Shown: positions 46,609 through 55,060 of the stretch, in pieces | Numbering within the stretch: the stretch's first letter is position 1 | Layout: every line of letters begins with the position of its first letter | From: Geobacter sp. | Lineage (GTDB): Bacteria; Desulfobacterota; Desulfuromonadia; Geobacterales; Pseudopelobacteraceae | Assembly (NCBI GenBank): GCA_003574895.1 | Contig: PJFB01000008.1 | Location: forward strand, 140,939-204,938 | Reading direction: 5' to 3' | DNA length: 64,000 bases | The notes under the pieces: generated by a model | Told to the model about the DNA's origin: nothing | Databases searched by the model: none | What the model saw: only the letters and a program-made list of their open reading frames with translations | Made by a program: the position numbers and the translations under genes

Positions 46609-47739
46609 ATGCGCAAAGTGATCATGGCTCTGGTAGTAATGACAATGACCCTGTCACTGGCACAACTGGCCCTGGCCGACATCTTCAAGGCAACCGGCAG
46701 GGGCAAAAGCGAAGAAGCGGCCATCGGCAGCGCCGTTGCCAACGCGATAGACTTGGCAACTAGACAGATGCTTGACGATGCCACCTACAAGAAAAACAAA
46801 GGCAAGATTGCCGGTGCCTTGAAAGGGAAAAGCAGGAAACTGGTCAACCATTACGAACAGGAAGGTGACATCGAATTCACCGGCGCCGGCTATGAGGCCC
46901 AGGTTACGGCCGATGTCAACATGAGGGCACTGGAGAACGAGATCAATGCCTTGGGGTTGTTGCAGGAGGCCATGGGCAACCCGCGCATCATGATCCTCTA
47001 CAATCCCAAACTTCCGCAAGGTGGAACGCTCGGCCTTACCCGCGCCGATCTGGAGGCCTTTTTCGACAATTCCTACGGCTCCATGGTGGATGTCTTTGTT
47101 GAACGTGGCTTCGACGTCATTGACAAGAAATCTTCCGAGCAGTTTGCCATGCAGGTGGCCGACACCCACGAAATAGATGTTGATGTCAATAAGGCTGCCG
47201 CTTACGGTCTCAAGTACAATGCAGATCTGATCGTCTACTACCAGACAGTCGGCGTCGGCAAGGAAGGTTACAGCGGCAGCGGAGCCAAGATGTTCCTGCG
47301 GGCCCAGTTGATCAACCCCAGCACTTCGCGAATCATCTCCAGCAAGGACGTGGAATCCCAGGCCTTTGCCGGCACCATGCAGGAAGCGCTTTACCGCGCT
47401 GCCAAGGATGTGGGCTCCAAGGTATCAAACGTAATGATCGAGTCGATCAAGAAGAACTGGAAACGGGAAAAATCGGGCGGCGGCACCTTCATCGTGGTGT
47501 TGGACGGCGTGGATGACGCGGAGGAAATTGCATCATTCAGGGACAAGCTCAAGAGCTACCCGGACATGGACAACACCCGTGACCGCGAATCCGGCGGCGG
47601 CAAAACCACCATTGAAATCAAATTCGGCGGTTCAGCTGACGACGTAAAAAGCGCCGTTATCAAGGCTTCCAGAGAACTGGGCTGGACCCTCAAACTGGTT
47701 CGGGCAGAAGGAAGTCGCAGCACCTGGAAAAGACAGTAG
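46609..47739 (+). CDS. FlgT/LPP20-like secreted protein 2 (paralogue of the preceding gene)
   Basis: This 376-residue protein repeats the architecture of the preceding one: signal peptide (to about residue 23), FKATGRGKSEEAAIGSAV, a middle domain with QVADTHEIDVDVNKAA and a C-terminal VVLDGVDDAEEIASF. Both end in RSTWKKQ or RSTWKRQ. GAGGAGG precedes the ATG at 46609; a longer upstream frame overlaps the end of the first paralogue and is rejected. The pair clearly arose by duplication and has diverged. It is likely periplasmic or outer-membrane associated; function is unknown. Confidence 0.72.
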   Translation: MRKVIMALVVMTMTLSLAQLALADIFKATGRGKSEEAAIGSAVANAIDLATRQMLDDATYKKNKGKIAGALKGKSRKLVNHYEQEGDIEFTGAGYEAQVTADVNMRALENEINALGLLQEAMGNPRIMILYNPKLPQGGTLGLTRADLEAFFDNSYGSMVDVFVERGFDVIDKKSSEQFAMQVADTHEIDVDVNKAAAYGLKYNADLIVYYQTVGVGKEGYSGSGAKMFLRAQLINPSTSRIISSKDVESQAFAGTMQEALYRAAKDVGSKVSNVMIESIKKNWKREKSGGGTFIVVLDGVDDAEEIASFRDKLKSYPDMDNTRDRESGGGKTTIEIKFGGSADDVKSAVIKASRELGWTLKLVRAEGSRSTWKRQ

Positions 47740-47984
47740 AACCTGACATTTCCACCCTGCGTTGACAAGGGGGGAACATAAGCAGGACAAACTGGAACGG
47801 AAAGAACAGTTTCACGCGACAACGCAGCGTTTTAAATACAGACTAAATGGTTTGTTCAAATGATTTTCGTTGCGTTGTTGCGTTGCCGTCTAAGTAATGT
47901 CTTTCATAAGTTTTGTTCACCTTTTGCATGACTCGAATCGGAAGAGGCTAACCTGAAAAGACTGAATACAAGGAGGTTGTTTAG

Positions 47985-49097
47985 ATGAAACGTTTCATTT
48001 TCATTTTTATCGCAATGGCGCTTGTCCTTACGCCGCTCATTGCCCTGGCCGAGAGCCGCACCTATACCGAAATGGTCACAGTCAAGGTGGACGACGATGA
48101 GTACACAGCCCTCAACAAGGCCAAGGAGCGGGCCAAGGAACAAGCCCTGCGCGACTATCTCAATGATGTTTACAAAGATCGCTCATCCACCCTCAACCTG
48201 AGCGGAGACGACAAATACATCCAGGACCTGGAGGTCGTTGAAAGCAGCGTGGGCGGCATGTTTTCCAAGGAACTGAAAGCAAAGATCAGGGTAACCATCA
48301 ACGAAGAGGAGGTGCGTGCCTACCTCAAGCGTCAGGGCGCCGTAGCTGGCAAGAACGAAGAGCGCCGCATCTTCGTGATCCTGATTCCGGGCAAGATGGA
48401 CAGCGGCGACGCACCGGCGATACTCGACAATGTCCGGGCAGAAATCAGGAAAAACCTGACTGCTGCCGAATATACCGTGATTGATTCCGAGGAGCAGGTC
48501 AACCGGCTGGAATCTCTTAGCGAAGAGGCCGATTACAGTAAACTTGTGGGACAGCTGGATGGCCTGGGCGAATGGGTGGTCATCGGCAAGGTGGATATCG
48601 ACATCACCCAGGACGGCAGCATGCGCTCCTACCATGCCCTGATGACCGGCAAGACAATCAGCATCACCAGCCGCGACCTGATGTGGGAAGGCAACATCGA
48701 TGGACTTGCAAGGGTCAAGGCCAGCGAATCGCCCAAGGCCGCCCTGCGCATGGCAGCCATAAACGGCGGCAAATCGTTCGCCAAAGAGGTGCTGAACGCA
48801 CTCGACACCAAGACCATTACCCAGGAACGGCGCGGCTCGCGCTTTGAGGTCGTGTTCGCGTCAGGAGGGGACTACAAGCTGGAGCGCAAAATCCTCAAAC
48901 TGCTGAAAGATGACATCAAGGGACTCAAGAACATCAGCCAGAAGAACCGCGGCAAAGGCGACATGGTGGTTGACCTCTACTATGTCGGCAAGATCAGCGA
49001 CCTGGTTGACCTGTTGCTGGACAATTTCGAGAAGGATGAGCAGATGAAGCAATTCAACCCGGAGATCGACGGGAACAAAGTCGTTTTCAAAAAATGA
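47985..49097 (+). CDS. FlgT/LPP20-like secreted protein 3
   Basis: A signal peptide (to about residue 22, IALA) precedes a 370-residue protein distantly related to its two upstream neighbours. It has an N-terminal domain with TEMVTVKVDDDEYTALNKAK and a middle domain with GEWVVIGKVDIDITQDG. The C-terminal domain (YKLERKILKLLKDDIKGLK) has the same alternating strand/helix pattern as the other two. GAGG precedes the ATG at suitable spacing. A 245-base gap separates it from the second paralogue, so it may have its own promoter. Confidence 0.65.
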   Translation: MKRFIFIFIAMALVLTPLIALAESRTYTEMVTVKVDDDEYTALNKAKERAKEQALRDYLNDVYKDRSSTLNLSGDDKYIQDLEVVESSVGGMFSKELKAKIRVTINEEEVRAYLKRQGAVAGKNEERRIFVILIPGKMDSGDAPAILDNVRAEIRKNLTAAEYTVIDSEEQVNRLESLSEEADYSKLVGQLDGLGEWVVIGKVDIDITQDGSMRSYHALMTGKTISITSRDLMWEGNIDGLARVKASESPKAALRMAAINGGKSFAKEVLNALDTKTITQERRGSRFEVVFASGGDYKLERKILKLLKDDIKGLKNISQKNRGKGDMVVDLYYVGKISDLVDLLLDNFEKDEQMKQFNPEIDGNKVVFKK

Positions 49098-49104
49098 CTG
49101 TCAC

Positions 49105-49136
49105 GCCCCTTTTCAAGCCGAAAAGGGGCGCTTTTT
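49105..49136 (+). terminator. Terminator after FlgT-like protein 3
   Basis: GCCCCTTTT (49105-49113) pairs with AAAAGGGGC (49121-49129), and a T-run follows after GC. Confidence 0.85.
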
Positions 49137-49184
49137 TCTGCTCGGCATGGCACCCTGTCATATGAACGCCAAGGGGGACAAACG

Positions 49185-50417
49185 ATGTGCATTGCAAACA
49201 ACATGAAGCTTTTCATGCGGATGGCGGTGGCCGCCATGGGATTGCTACTTGTCAATGGTTGCGCCACAGTGACGGCGTTTACTGAAAGTGCCTTGAACAA
49301 GCCATCCATCAGCGATACGGTGGATTCTTTCGAGAGTGCCGCCCTTGCCATCAAGACATCCAACCGCATCCTGTTGCACGCCCCCATCTCCGAGCAGGAA
49401 ACTTGGCCGGAGAAGCTCTACCATGCACCAAACATGGCCAACGCCCTGAAGATGGCACTGTCGGGAATCGGTTCCTACTACAATGTCACCATACCAACGG
49501 AATTCGACCCGGAAACCGGCTTTCCGCGTCCCACTTCCCCACTCTACATCATGATCAAGGATCGCAACCAGATGTTGGACAGGGAGCTCAACAAACATTA
49601 TGTGGCCTTTTTTAAGCAAAACCCAAATGACATAACCTGTTCCATCATCGATAAGCAACCGGACTGCGTCAATGAATTCGCCTATCGCAATCCATTGATG
49701 GCCTACGGCACCATCACCGGCAACAGCCTCGAACTGGTCAAACTGGAACAGAAAGTTGACCTGATGTCGCAGGGCTACCGCGAGTGCGATGCCTGGGTCA
49801 GAAGATCCAATGAAGGGGATGTGGTGCCGGTAGCCTGCAAGGACACGGGCCTGAAAGGGGACGAGGTCGAAAGGTCGATGCAGATCAACCTTACCAAGGA
49901 AGAGCTGAAGATCGCCAGGAATAATTACGGTCGCCTCTCAAAACGGATCTATCAGGCCTCTGTTGCCGGCGCCGACTTTACAGCCGCAGCAGTCACCAAA
50001 ATCGGCATTGCCATCATCAAATTCCCTCGGGCGGTGAAGAATGCACAGGAGGAGTTCAGCGGGTGGAAAGGCGCCGTCAACACTGCCATGATCCTGCCAA
50101 GACTGAAGAACCTCTTTTCGGCCATCGACATCTACAAGGCCCATCTGGGAACCCAGCTTATAGCCTACAAAACCATGTACAAACAGCTGAACGAGAAGTA
50201 CGACACCACTGACGACGATAAGACCAGGGAGGCCAAGGCCCGCATCGAGCGGTTCTCGGCCGCCTATGCGAAACTGGCTCCCAAGCTGGAAATACTGGCC
50301 AGAGGAGGAAATGTGGAGTTCAGCACCCAAGAGGCCCTGCAATGGGAACGCCTGGCAGCATCTTATCCGCCGCTGGAAGAGATGGCAGCCATGTTTACCG
50401 CTTCGTTGCAACATTAA
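49185..50417 (+). CDS. Large lipoprotein of unknown function
   Basis: The 410-residue protein has a signal peptide ending in the lipobox LVNGC (Cys near residue 26). A second in-frame ATG at codon 7 is an alternative start. The rest is largely alpha-helical with YRECDAWVRRSN and a Cys-containing central loop (CSIIDKQPDCVNEF). No domain is recognised. It lies between the FlgT-like genes and another lipoprotein, after a terminator, and is probably the first gene of a two-gene unit. Confidence 0.62.
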   Translation: MCIANNMKLFMRMAVAAMGLLLVNGCATVTAFTESALNKPSISDTVDSFESAALAIKTSNRILLHAPISEQETWPEKLYHAPNMANALKMALSGIGSYYNVTIPTEFDPETGFPRPTSPLYIMIKDRNQMLDRELNKHYVAFFKQNPNDITCSIIDKQPDCVNEFAYRNPLMAYGTITGNSLELVKLEQKVDLMSQGYRECDAWVRRSNEGDVVPVACKDTGLKGDEVERSMQINLTKEELKIARNNYGRLSKRIYQASVAGADFTAAAVTKIGIAIIKFPRAVKNAQEEFSGWKGAVNTAMILPRLKNLFSAIDIYKAHLGTQLIAYKTMYKQLNEKYDTTDDDKTREAKARIERFSAAYAKLAPKLEILARGGNVEFSTQEALQWERLAASYPPLEEMAAMFTASLQH

Positions 50418-50435
50418 TCGCCAAATGGAGGAATC

Positions 50436-51272
50436 ATGACCAGAGTACGGAAACTGATCTTTACTCTCATATCAACGGCAACCCTGTTCGGCTGCGTCGC
50501 GGCCCCCCAGGTCAAATACGCGGTCGAGGCCGAACGGGTCACCACCCAGGCCCTGGAGCCGGTCATGTTGGAGTCGGCTGAACTGGACAACGACATCAGG
50601 ACTAGGTTTTCCTCGTATTTACCCGAAACAGACGCGACCGAGAATCTCATGAATGTGATCCAGACCGAGATCGCAAACACCAGGCGCTTTACCAAGGTGC
50701 TCCTGAACAGCTCCGAGGGGGACACCTACATTATCCAGCCCCGCATCGAACGTATCGAAGGGACTGTCGCCAACATCCAGTCCGACCCGACCCGCAAACG
50801 TTTCACGGCCAAGGCCAAGGTGCGCCTGGATGTGCTCTTCATCAACCAGAAGAACCAGAAGGAGCTGGTCAAGTCATTCTACGACGACCGCAAACTGGAA
50901 GACCGCGTTTCGGCCAAGGGGCAGCTCTCTGCCGAACAGAAACAGGAGTATTACCGCCGGGCCATCAACACCGCCTTCCGTTCAGCCGCCGACCAGCTGG
51001 GCAATGGCTTTAACCCCAGCTATGAAATGGGCATTGTCAGCAAGGTTTCCGGAAGGATCGCCTATGTGCAGATCAATACCAGCAGACTCCTCAAGATGCC
51101 CAAGAAACAGCAGGCCGTGGAGGTTATTGATGACGACAACAGGGTCCTGGCCACGATCGCGGAACTGGTGATTGGGGACGGCTCACTCTCCGGCAAGTTC
51201 TACGAGAAATCAGGAGCAACCGTCAAGGAAGGCGCCAAGGTTCGGGCAAAGGTGAATGGTCTCAGCGAGTAA
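50436..51272 (+). CDS. Lipoprotein with FlgT-C-like domain
   Basis: The signal ends in LFGC (Cys near residue 20). The first part (ESAELDNDIRTRFSSYLPE to about residue 130) has a strand-helix pattern with IIQPRIERIEGTVANI. The C-terminal 80 residues (MGIVSKVSGRIAYVQINTS, MPKKQQAVEVID) resemble the SH3-like C-terminal domain of FlgT and related outer-membrane assembly proteins. GGAGG precedes the ATG. It follows the large lipoprotein by 18 bases, and a bidirectional terminator closes the cluster against ruvA. Confidence 0.65.
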   Translation: MTRVRKLIFTLISTATLFGCVAAPQVKYAVEAERVTTQALEPVMLESAELDNDIRTRFSSYLPETDATENLMNVIQTEIANTRRFTKVLLNSSEGDTYIIQPRIERIEGTVANIQSDPTRKRFTAKAKVRLDVLFINQKNQKELVKSFYDDRKLEDRVSAKGQLSAEQKQEYYRRAINTAFRSAADQLGNGFNPSYEMGIVSKVSGRIAYVQINTSRLLKMPKKQQAVEVIDDDNRVLATIAELVIGDGSLSGKFYEKSGATVKEGAKVRAKVNGLSE

Positions 51273-51294
51273 GCCAAGCCTGCCCTGAACGCAA

Positions 51295-51327
51295 AAAAGC
51301 GGGAGAGGCCGTGGCCCTCCCGCTTTT
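51295..51327. terminator. Bidirectional terminator between the lipoprotein cluster and ruvA
   Basis: AAAAGCGGGAG (51295-51305) pairs with CTCCCGCTTTT (51317-51327) across a GC-rich loop (AGGCCGTGGCC). Confidence 0.9.
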
Positions 51328-51353
51328 CAGTTTGTTCGAATCGCATGCCGGGG

Positions 51354-51950
51354 CTATTTCATAAGCACCTTCAACGCCTGCTTGAGCAGTTCCTCCAATG
51401 AAGCACCCGTTGAGGCATCCAAGCCGCCCAGCGCCTTGCGCACCTGCTGTTCCTTGTAACCCAGGTTCAAAAGCGCGGAAACCACGTCGTCCACGACCCC
51501 TTCTTCGGGAATCTGGCGGGCTTCGCTTGCGGGGACAACATCCAGGTCCAGCTTTTTCACCTTCTCCTTCAACTCCAAAATCAACCGTTCGGCTGTCTTT
51601 TTGCCGATGCCAGGGATGGCGGACAGCTTGTGGATATCGCTCTGGCTGAGCGCCTGAGCCAGCGGGCCGGGCTGGATATTGGAAAGGATGTCGCGGGCCA
51701 GCTTGGGGCCAATGCCGGAAACCGAGATCAGAAGCTGGAAAAAGGATTTTTCCAGCCGGGTGCGGAAGCCATACAACTGTATGGCATCCTCCCGTACGCT
51801 CATATGGATATGCAGACTGGCAGTCCCCTCCTCGGGAAGTTCGTAGTAGGTGGAAAAAGGGATCAACACTCGGTAGCCGACGCCATTCACGTCAAGGATG
51901 ATGTGATCGGGTGACTTATATGCGATACGTCCGGTAAGAAGTGCGATCAT
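51354..51950 (-). CDS. ruvA: Holliday junction DNA helicase subunit RuvA
   Basis: RuvA binds four-way DNA junctions and recruits the RuvB motor for branch migration. The 198-residue length is normal. The N-terminal OB-fold ([20 protein letters not shown]) is followed by helix-hairpin-helix motifs ([16 protein letters not shown] and [19 protein letters not shown]) and the RuvB-binding C-terminal domain. The start overlaps the ruvC stop (ATGA). Downstream the run ends at a terminator; no ruvB follows in the window. Confidence 0.96.
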   Translation of the reverse strand: MIALLTGRIAYKSPDHIILDVNGVGYRVLIPFSTYYELPEEGTASLHIHMSVREDAIQLYGFRTRLEKSFFQLLISVSGIGPKLARDILSNIQPGPLAQALSQSDIHKLSAIPGIGKKTAERLILELKEKVKKLDLDVVPASEARQIPEEGVVDDVVSALLNLGYKEQQVRKALGGLDASTGASLEELLKQALKVLMK

Positions 51951-52477
51951 GGTTTGAAATTCCTCCAGGAGGTGGCCCGCTTGGCTGGTGCCGGACCTGT
52001 CTTTTGTGCGAGTCCGTGGGAGTTGACATGGCAGACTGCCACTGCCAGGGCATCGGAAGCATCGGCCTGGGCAATCTCCGGCAGTCCCAACAGGGCCTTG
52101 AGCATCTGCTGCACCTGCCCCTTTTCCGCCCTGCCCCGCCCGACCACGGCCAGCTTGACCTGCAACGCGGTATATTCCGCCACCGGCAGCCCGGCATGCA
52201 CGGCCGCCACTATGGCGGCCCCCCGAGCCTGGCCCAGCTTGAGTGCGCTCTGCACATTGGTGGAAAAGAATATGTTCTCAACAGCGACTTCATCGGGGGA
52301 ATATTCGGAAATGACAGCGGAAAGCCCATCAAAGATCAGTTTCAGACGACCGGAAAAATCCGTGGCCTTATCGGTAAAGATGGCCCCGTTGTCCACATGG
52401 ACAAGACGGTTACCAACCTGTTCCACTAAACCGTAACCGGTGATGCGCGACCCTGGGTCGATGCCGAGGACCCTCAT
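51947..52477 (-). CDS. ruvC: Holliday junction resolvase RuvC
   Basis: RuvC resolves Holliday junctions by paired nicks. The 176-residue protein has the RNase-H-fold acidic catalytic residues: Asp in [13 protein letters not shown], Glu in AVENIFF and the C-terminal [12 protein letters not shown] pair. Translation is coupled to ruvA and to msrA, whose stop abuts its start. Confidence 0.96.
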   Translation of the reverse strand: MRVLGIDPGSRITGYGLVEQVGNRLVHVDNGAIFTDKATDFSGRLKLIFDGLSAVISEYSPDEVAVENIFFSTNVQSALKLGQARGAAIVAAVHAGLPVAEYTALQVKLAVVGRGRAEKGQVQQMLKALLGLPEIAQADASDALAVAVCHVNSHGLAQKTGPAPAKRATSWRNFKP

Positions 52478-52945
52478 CTAAAACCCGCAGCCGCCGCCAT
52501 GCTTTTTGTGGTACTTCTGATGGTACTCTTCGGCTTCCCAGAAGGTAGCAGCAGGGACGATCTCGGTCACGACCCTGGCCCGTAAACGGCCAGAGCGGTC
52601 TAGAAGCTCCATGGATTCCTGCGCCTGACGCTGCTGCTCATCGGAATGACAGAAGATGGCCGAACGGTACTGGCTGCCCAAATCCGGGCCCTGACGATTG
52701 AGTTGGGTCGGGTCGTGGGACTGCCAGAAGAGTTCCAGCAAACGGCCGTAGGATATGCGCTCAGGGTCGAAGGTCACTTCGACCGCCTCGGCATGTCCGG
52801 TGGCGTGGTCGCAGACATCCTTGTAGGTAGGGTGATCGGTGTGGCCGCCGGTGTAACCGACCCGCGTGGCAACGACACCGTCAACATCCATGAAGACATC
52901 TTCCACTCCCCAGAAACAACCTGCCGCAAAGGTGGCCTTTTCCAT
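52478..52945 (-). CDS. msrA: Peptide methionine sulfoxide reductase A
   Basis: MsrA reduces methionine-S-sulfoxide. The N-terminus [11 protein letters not shown] carries the catalytic Cys, and the C-terminal tail GGGCGF supplies a recycling Cys. The ATG at 52945 is the likely start: it places the GCFWG motif at the usual position and has GGGG upstream, whereas the open frame begins 17 codons earlier. Its insertion between yebC and ruvC is unusual because these two are often neighbours. Confidence 0.93.
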   Translation of the reverse strand: MEKATFAAGCFWGVEDVFMDVDGVVATRVGYTGGHTDHPTYKDVCDHATGHAEAVEVTFDPERISYGRLLELFWQSHDPTQLNRQGPDLGSQYRSAIFCHSDEQQRQAQESMELLDRSGRLRARVVTEIVPAATFWEAEEYHQKYHKKHGGGCGF

Positions 52946-52997
52946 CGCATCCCCCGGAAAACGAAAGGGAGCCTGAGCTCCCTTTGCAAATCCCATA

Positions 52998-53741
52998 TTA
53001 CATCATCTTTTCCATCTCGTCAGCCGAGATATCGAAGTTGGCGTAGACGTTCTGGACATCGTCGTTATCCTCCAGCTTATCCATCAACTTAAGCATGCTC
53101 TCGGCCTGCTTGCCCTCCAACGCCACCATGGTCTGGGGGATCATAGTGATCTCGGCATTGGAGAATTTAAAGCCCTTGGCCTCCAGTGCCTCGCGCACTT
53201 CAATAAAATTGGAAGGATCTGTCAGCACTTCGAACTGTTCTTCTTCTTCGGTAACATCATCGGCACCTGCCTCAATGGCGGCCTCGAAGAGTTGCTCGAA
53301 GTCAATCCCCTTTTCAAAAGTGATTAAACCTTTTTTGCTGAAAATCCAGGAAACGCAACCGGCCTCACCCATGTTGCCGTTCGTCTTTGTAAAAATGCTG
53401 CGCACATCCGAAACCGTACGGTTGCGGTTGTCGGTCATCACCTCCACAAGAACGGCCACTCCACCCGGGCCATATCCCTCGTAGACAATCTCTTCGTAGG
53501 TAACGCCTTCCATGCCGCCGGTACCTTTTTTGATGGCCCGTTCGATGTTGTCCTTGGGCATGTTTTCGGCCTTGGCCTTATCAATGGCTGTTCGCAAGCG
53601 CGGGTTGGCAGCGGGATCGCCACCACCCAGTTTTGCAGCCACCGAAATTTCCTTGATCATCTTGGTGAAGACCTTGCCCCGCTTGGCGTCCGCCGCCCCT
53701 TTTTTGTGTTTAATGGTACTCCATTTATTATGTCCTGACAT
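52998..53741 (-). CDS. YebC/PmpR-family regulator
   Basis: The 247-residue protein has the family start [20 protein letters not shown], then [15 protein letters not shown], and the third-domain motif [19 protein letters not shown]. YebC proteins help translate difficult proline-rich stretches or act as DNA-binding regulators; the literature supports both. The frame extends upstream, but the ATG at 53741 with GGAG upstream gives the standard N-terminus. It is first in the yebC-msrA-ruvC-ruvA run. Confidence 0.93.
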   Translation of the reverse strand: MSGHNKWSTIKHKKGAADAKRGKVFTKMIKEISVAAKLGGGDPAANPRLRTAIDKAKAENMPKDNIERAIKKGTGGMEGVTYEEIVYEGYGPGGVAVLVEVMTDNRNRTVSDVRSIFTKTNGNMGEAGCVSWIFSKKGLITFEKGIDFEQLFEAAIEAGADDVTEEEEQFEVLTDPSNFIEVREALEAKGFKFSNAEITMIPQTMVALEGKQAESMLKLMDKLEDNDDVQNVYANFDISADEMEKMM

Positions 53742-53870
53742 ATTTCCCACTCCTTTGAGATAAATGTTATGGAAGGTGTTTTTTTGTTGCCTTAAAAAGC
53801 GGCAAATATTAGCATGTAGGCCAAGCACTGTCCAGAAGGAAATTAGACGCAACACAAAGGCGGGCCAACT

Positions 53871-54239
53871 ATGCCTATAAAATTGAACAGGTTTCTTATT
53901 GTTGCTCCAATGCTTCTGGCGCTGCTCTCTATCGGTTGTAGCACCTTCACCTTCAAACCGGCTCCAGCGATTGAACTGCCACCTACCCTTTCACAGGACG
54001 AACTCATCCGCCCATACGTCAAACTTGGCAGGATTCAGATTACCAGGGAAGTCTTTGTCACCGACTGGGCCGTGACACAGGACATCCGCGAATGGGGCAT
54101 CAAAGCCGTCCGTGAAGAGGCGGCAAAGATGGGTGCCGATGCCGTCATCTTCCCCGAAGTGACCGGACGCTCCATAACCACTTTAATGGTGCCGGCCTCC
54201 GAATACCGCGCCACAGGGGTTGCCATCAAGTTCAAATAG
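53871..54239 (+). CDS. Small lipoprotein
   Basis: The 122-residue product has a lipobox (SIGC, Cys near residue 23) and a compact folded region: [20 protein letters not shown], then [24 protein letters not shown]. This resembles small lipoproteins with a YbjQ/DUF4156-like strand-helix fold that contain a GADAV motif. It is divergent from yebC and precedes the tRNA-Cys gene. Function is unknown. Confidence 0.7.
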   Translation: MPIKLNRFLIVAPMLLALLSIGCSTFTFKPAPAIELPPTLSQDELIRPYVKLGRIQITREVFVTDWAVTQDIREWGIKAVREEAAKMGADAVIFPEVTGRSITTLMVPASEYRATGVAIKFK

Positions 54240-54242
54240 GGA

Positions 54243-54270
54243 TTGACAGAAGGGTGGATAATTTTATATA
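54243..54270 (+). promoter_or_regulatory. Promoter of tRNA-Cys
   Basis: TTGACA (54243-54248) and TATATA (54265-54270) are 16 bases apart. The transcript would begin about 12 bases before the tRNA at 54289. Confidence 0.65.
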
Positions 54271-54288
54271 AGAATTGTTCACATAAAT

Positions 54289-54363
<75 letters not shown>

Positions 54364-54391
54364 ACAACTACCTAATTTTATTAGGATCAAA

Positions 54392-54426
54392 GAAAAGGTC
54401 ATGCATAACAGCATGGCCTTTTCTAT
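54392..54426 (+). terminator. Terminator after tRNA-Cys
   Basis: GAAAAGGTCATGC (54392-54404) pairs with GCATGGCCTTTTC (54411-54423) with one G-U pair and a short T-rich tail. Confidence 0.75.
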
Positions 54427-54562
54427 TACCTGCTGTAAAAGTTGATGTAATTTTAACGCAAATGAAAACAATCTAACCTCACACCTTATCAGATTGCAAT
54501 ACAAGGCGCCGGGAAAAGGATGTGGAAGCATCTTACTCCCCGGCTGTACAATTAAATTTTTC

Positions 54563-54590
54563 TTGACAAGATTCCCCTTTTAGGTAAGAT
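54563..54590 (+). promoter_or_regulatory. Promoter of the riboswitch-controlled L,D-transpeptidase operon
   Basis: TTGACA (54563-54568) is followed after 16 bases by TAAGAT (54585-54590). Transcription would start near 54597, just before the first aptamer. Confidence 0.65.
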
Positions 54591-54627
54591 GCTCGCGAAC
54601 AAAGCACAAATTAGAATACATTGGTTA

Positions 54628-54707
54628 ACGATAATACTAAACCATTCGCGAGAATGGGACGGAAAGCCTACAGGGTCTCACAGAGATAGCCGGGTCGCCG
54701 AAATATC
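54628..54707 (+). promoter_or_regulatory. GEMM-I cyclic-dinucleotide riboswitch, copy 1 (cAG/3',3'-cGAMP-like)
   Basis: The core contains CTAAACCATTC-GCGA-GAATGGGACGG (P2 stem with GNRA loop), GGAAAGCCTACAGGG, a short TCTC/GAGA stem and the closing GGGTCGCCGAAATATC. From memory this resembles the GEMM-I aptamers of Geobacter that prefer 3',3'-cGAMP over c-di-GMP, including the AATACTAAACC lead-in. The closing strand GTCGCC is shared with the terminator at 54691-54736, so ligand binding probably prevents termination (an ON switch). Ligand identity is an inference. Confidence 0.88.
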
Positions 54708-54736
54708 CAGCAGATATTCGGCGACCCGTTTTTTTT
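54691..54736 (+). terminator. Riboswitch-linked terminator, copy 1
   Basis: CGGGTCGCCGAA at 54691-54702 continues to a stem with 54713-54728 (16 bp, one bulged A, CAGCA loop) and eight Ts follow. The 5' arm overlaps the aptamer's closing strand, the standard layout for transcriptional control. Confidence 0.92.
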
Positions 54737-54827
54737 GTGCCATCACATTCTTATCTGCGGCAATGAGAACCGCCCTTCAGTGGTGGCAAATGTTCGCGGA
54801 CAAAGCACAATTCAATACATTGGTTAG

Positions 54828-54907
54828 ACGACAATACTAAACCATTCGCGAGAATGGGACGGAAAGCCTACAGGGTCTCACAGAGATAGCCGGGTCGCCG
54901 AAATATC
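54828..54907 (+). promoter_or_regulatory. GEMM-I cyclic-dinucleotide riboswitch, copy 2 (cAG/3',3'-cGAMP-like)
   Basis: Copy 2 repeats copy 1 at an offset of 200 bases. From 54831 to 54928 it differs from 54631-54728 at one base (C for T at the second position), which changes a possible G-U pair in P1 to G-C. Upstream, GCG-ACAAAGCACAA-like sequence is also repeated. It is followed by its own terminator and then by the L,D-transpeptidase gene. Confidence 0.88.
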
Positions 54908-54937
54908 CAGCAGATATTCGGCGACCCGGCTTTTTTT
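54891..54937 (+). terminator. Riboswitch-linked terminator, copy 2
   Basis: The same stem as copy 1 (54891-54907 with 54913-54928) extends by AGC/GCT pairs and ends in seven Ts. It must also be read through to express the gene at 55061. Confidence 0.92.
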
Positions 54938-55060
54938 GTGTCATCACAGTTGTATCTGCAGTGACCGTCCCCCTTTGACAAGGACAACACTGCCGCCACG
55001 ATCCGGGTCGAACTTCCGACACTGGGAGATATACATCATTGAAAGGATCTTATTTGACCC

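Larger units (their letters stand above)
54590..54975 (+). repeat. Tandem duplication carrying both aptamer-terminator units
   Basis: Two units of about 200 bases follow one another (54590-54790 and 54791-54975). Similarity begins at T-G-C/T-TCGCG and continues through the aptamer and terminator. It fades after a GTGC/TCATCACA...TATCTGC stretch. The core of 98 bases is identical except for one base, while the flanks have drifted. Confidence 0.85.

Noticed and set aside
54976..55004. Promoter between the second terminator and the L,D-transpeptidase
   Set aside because: TTGACA at 54976 has no acceptable -10 at 16-18 bases (ACGATC). It would bypass the riboswitches if real, so it deserves a transcript check.
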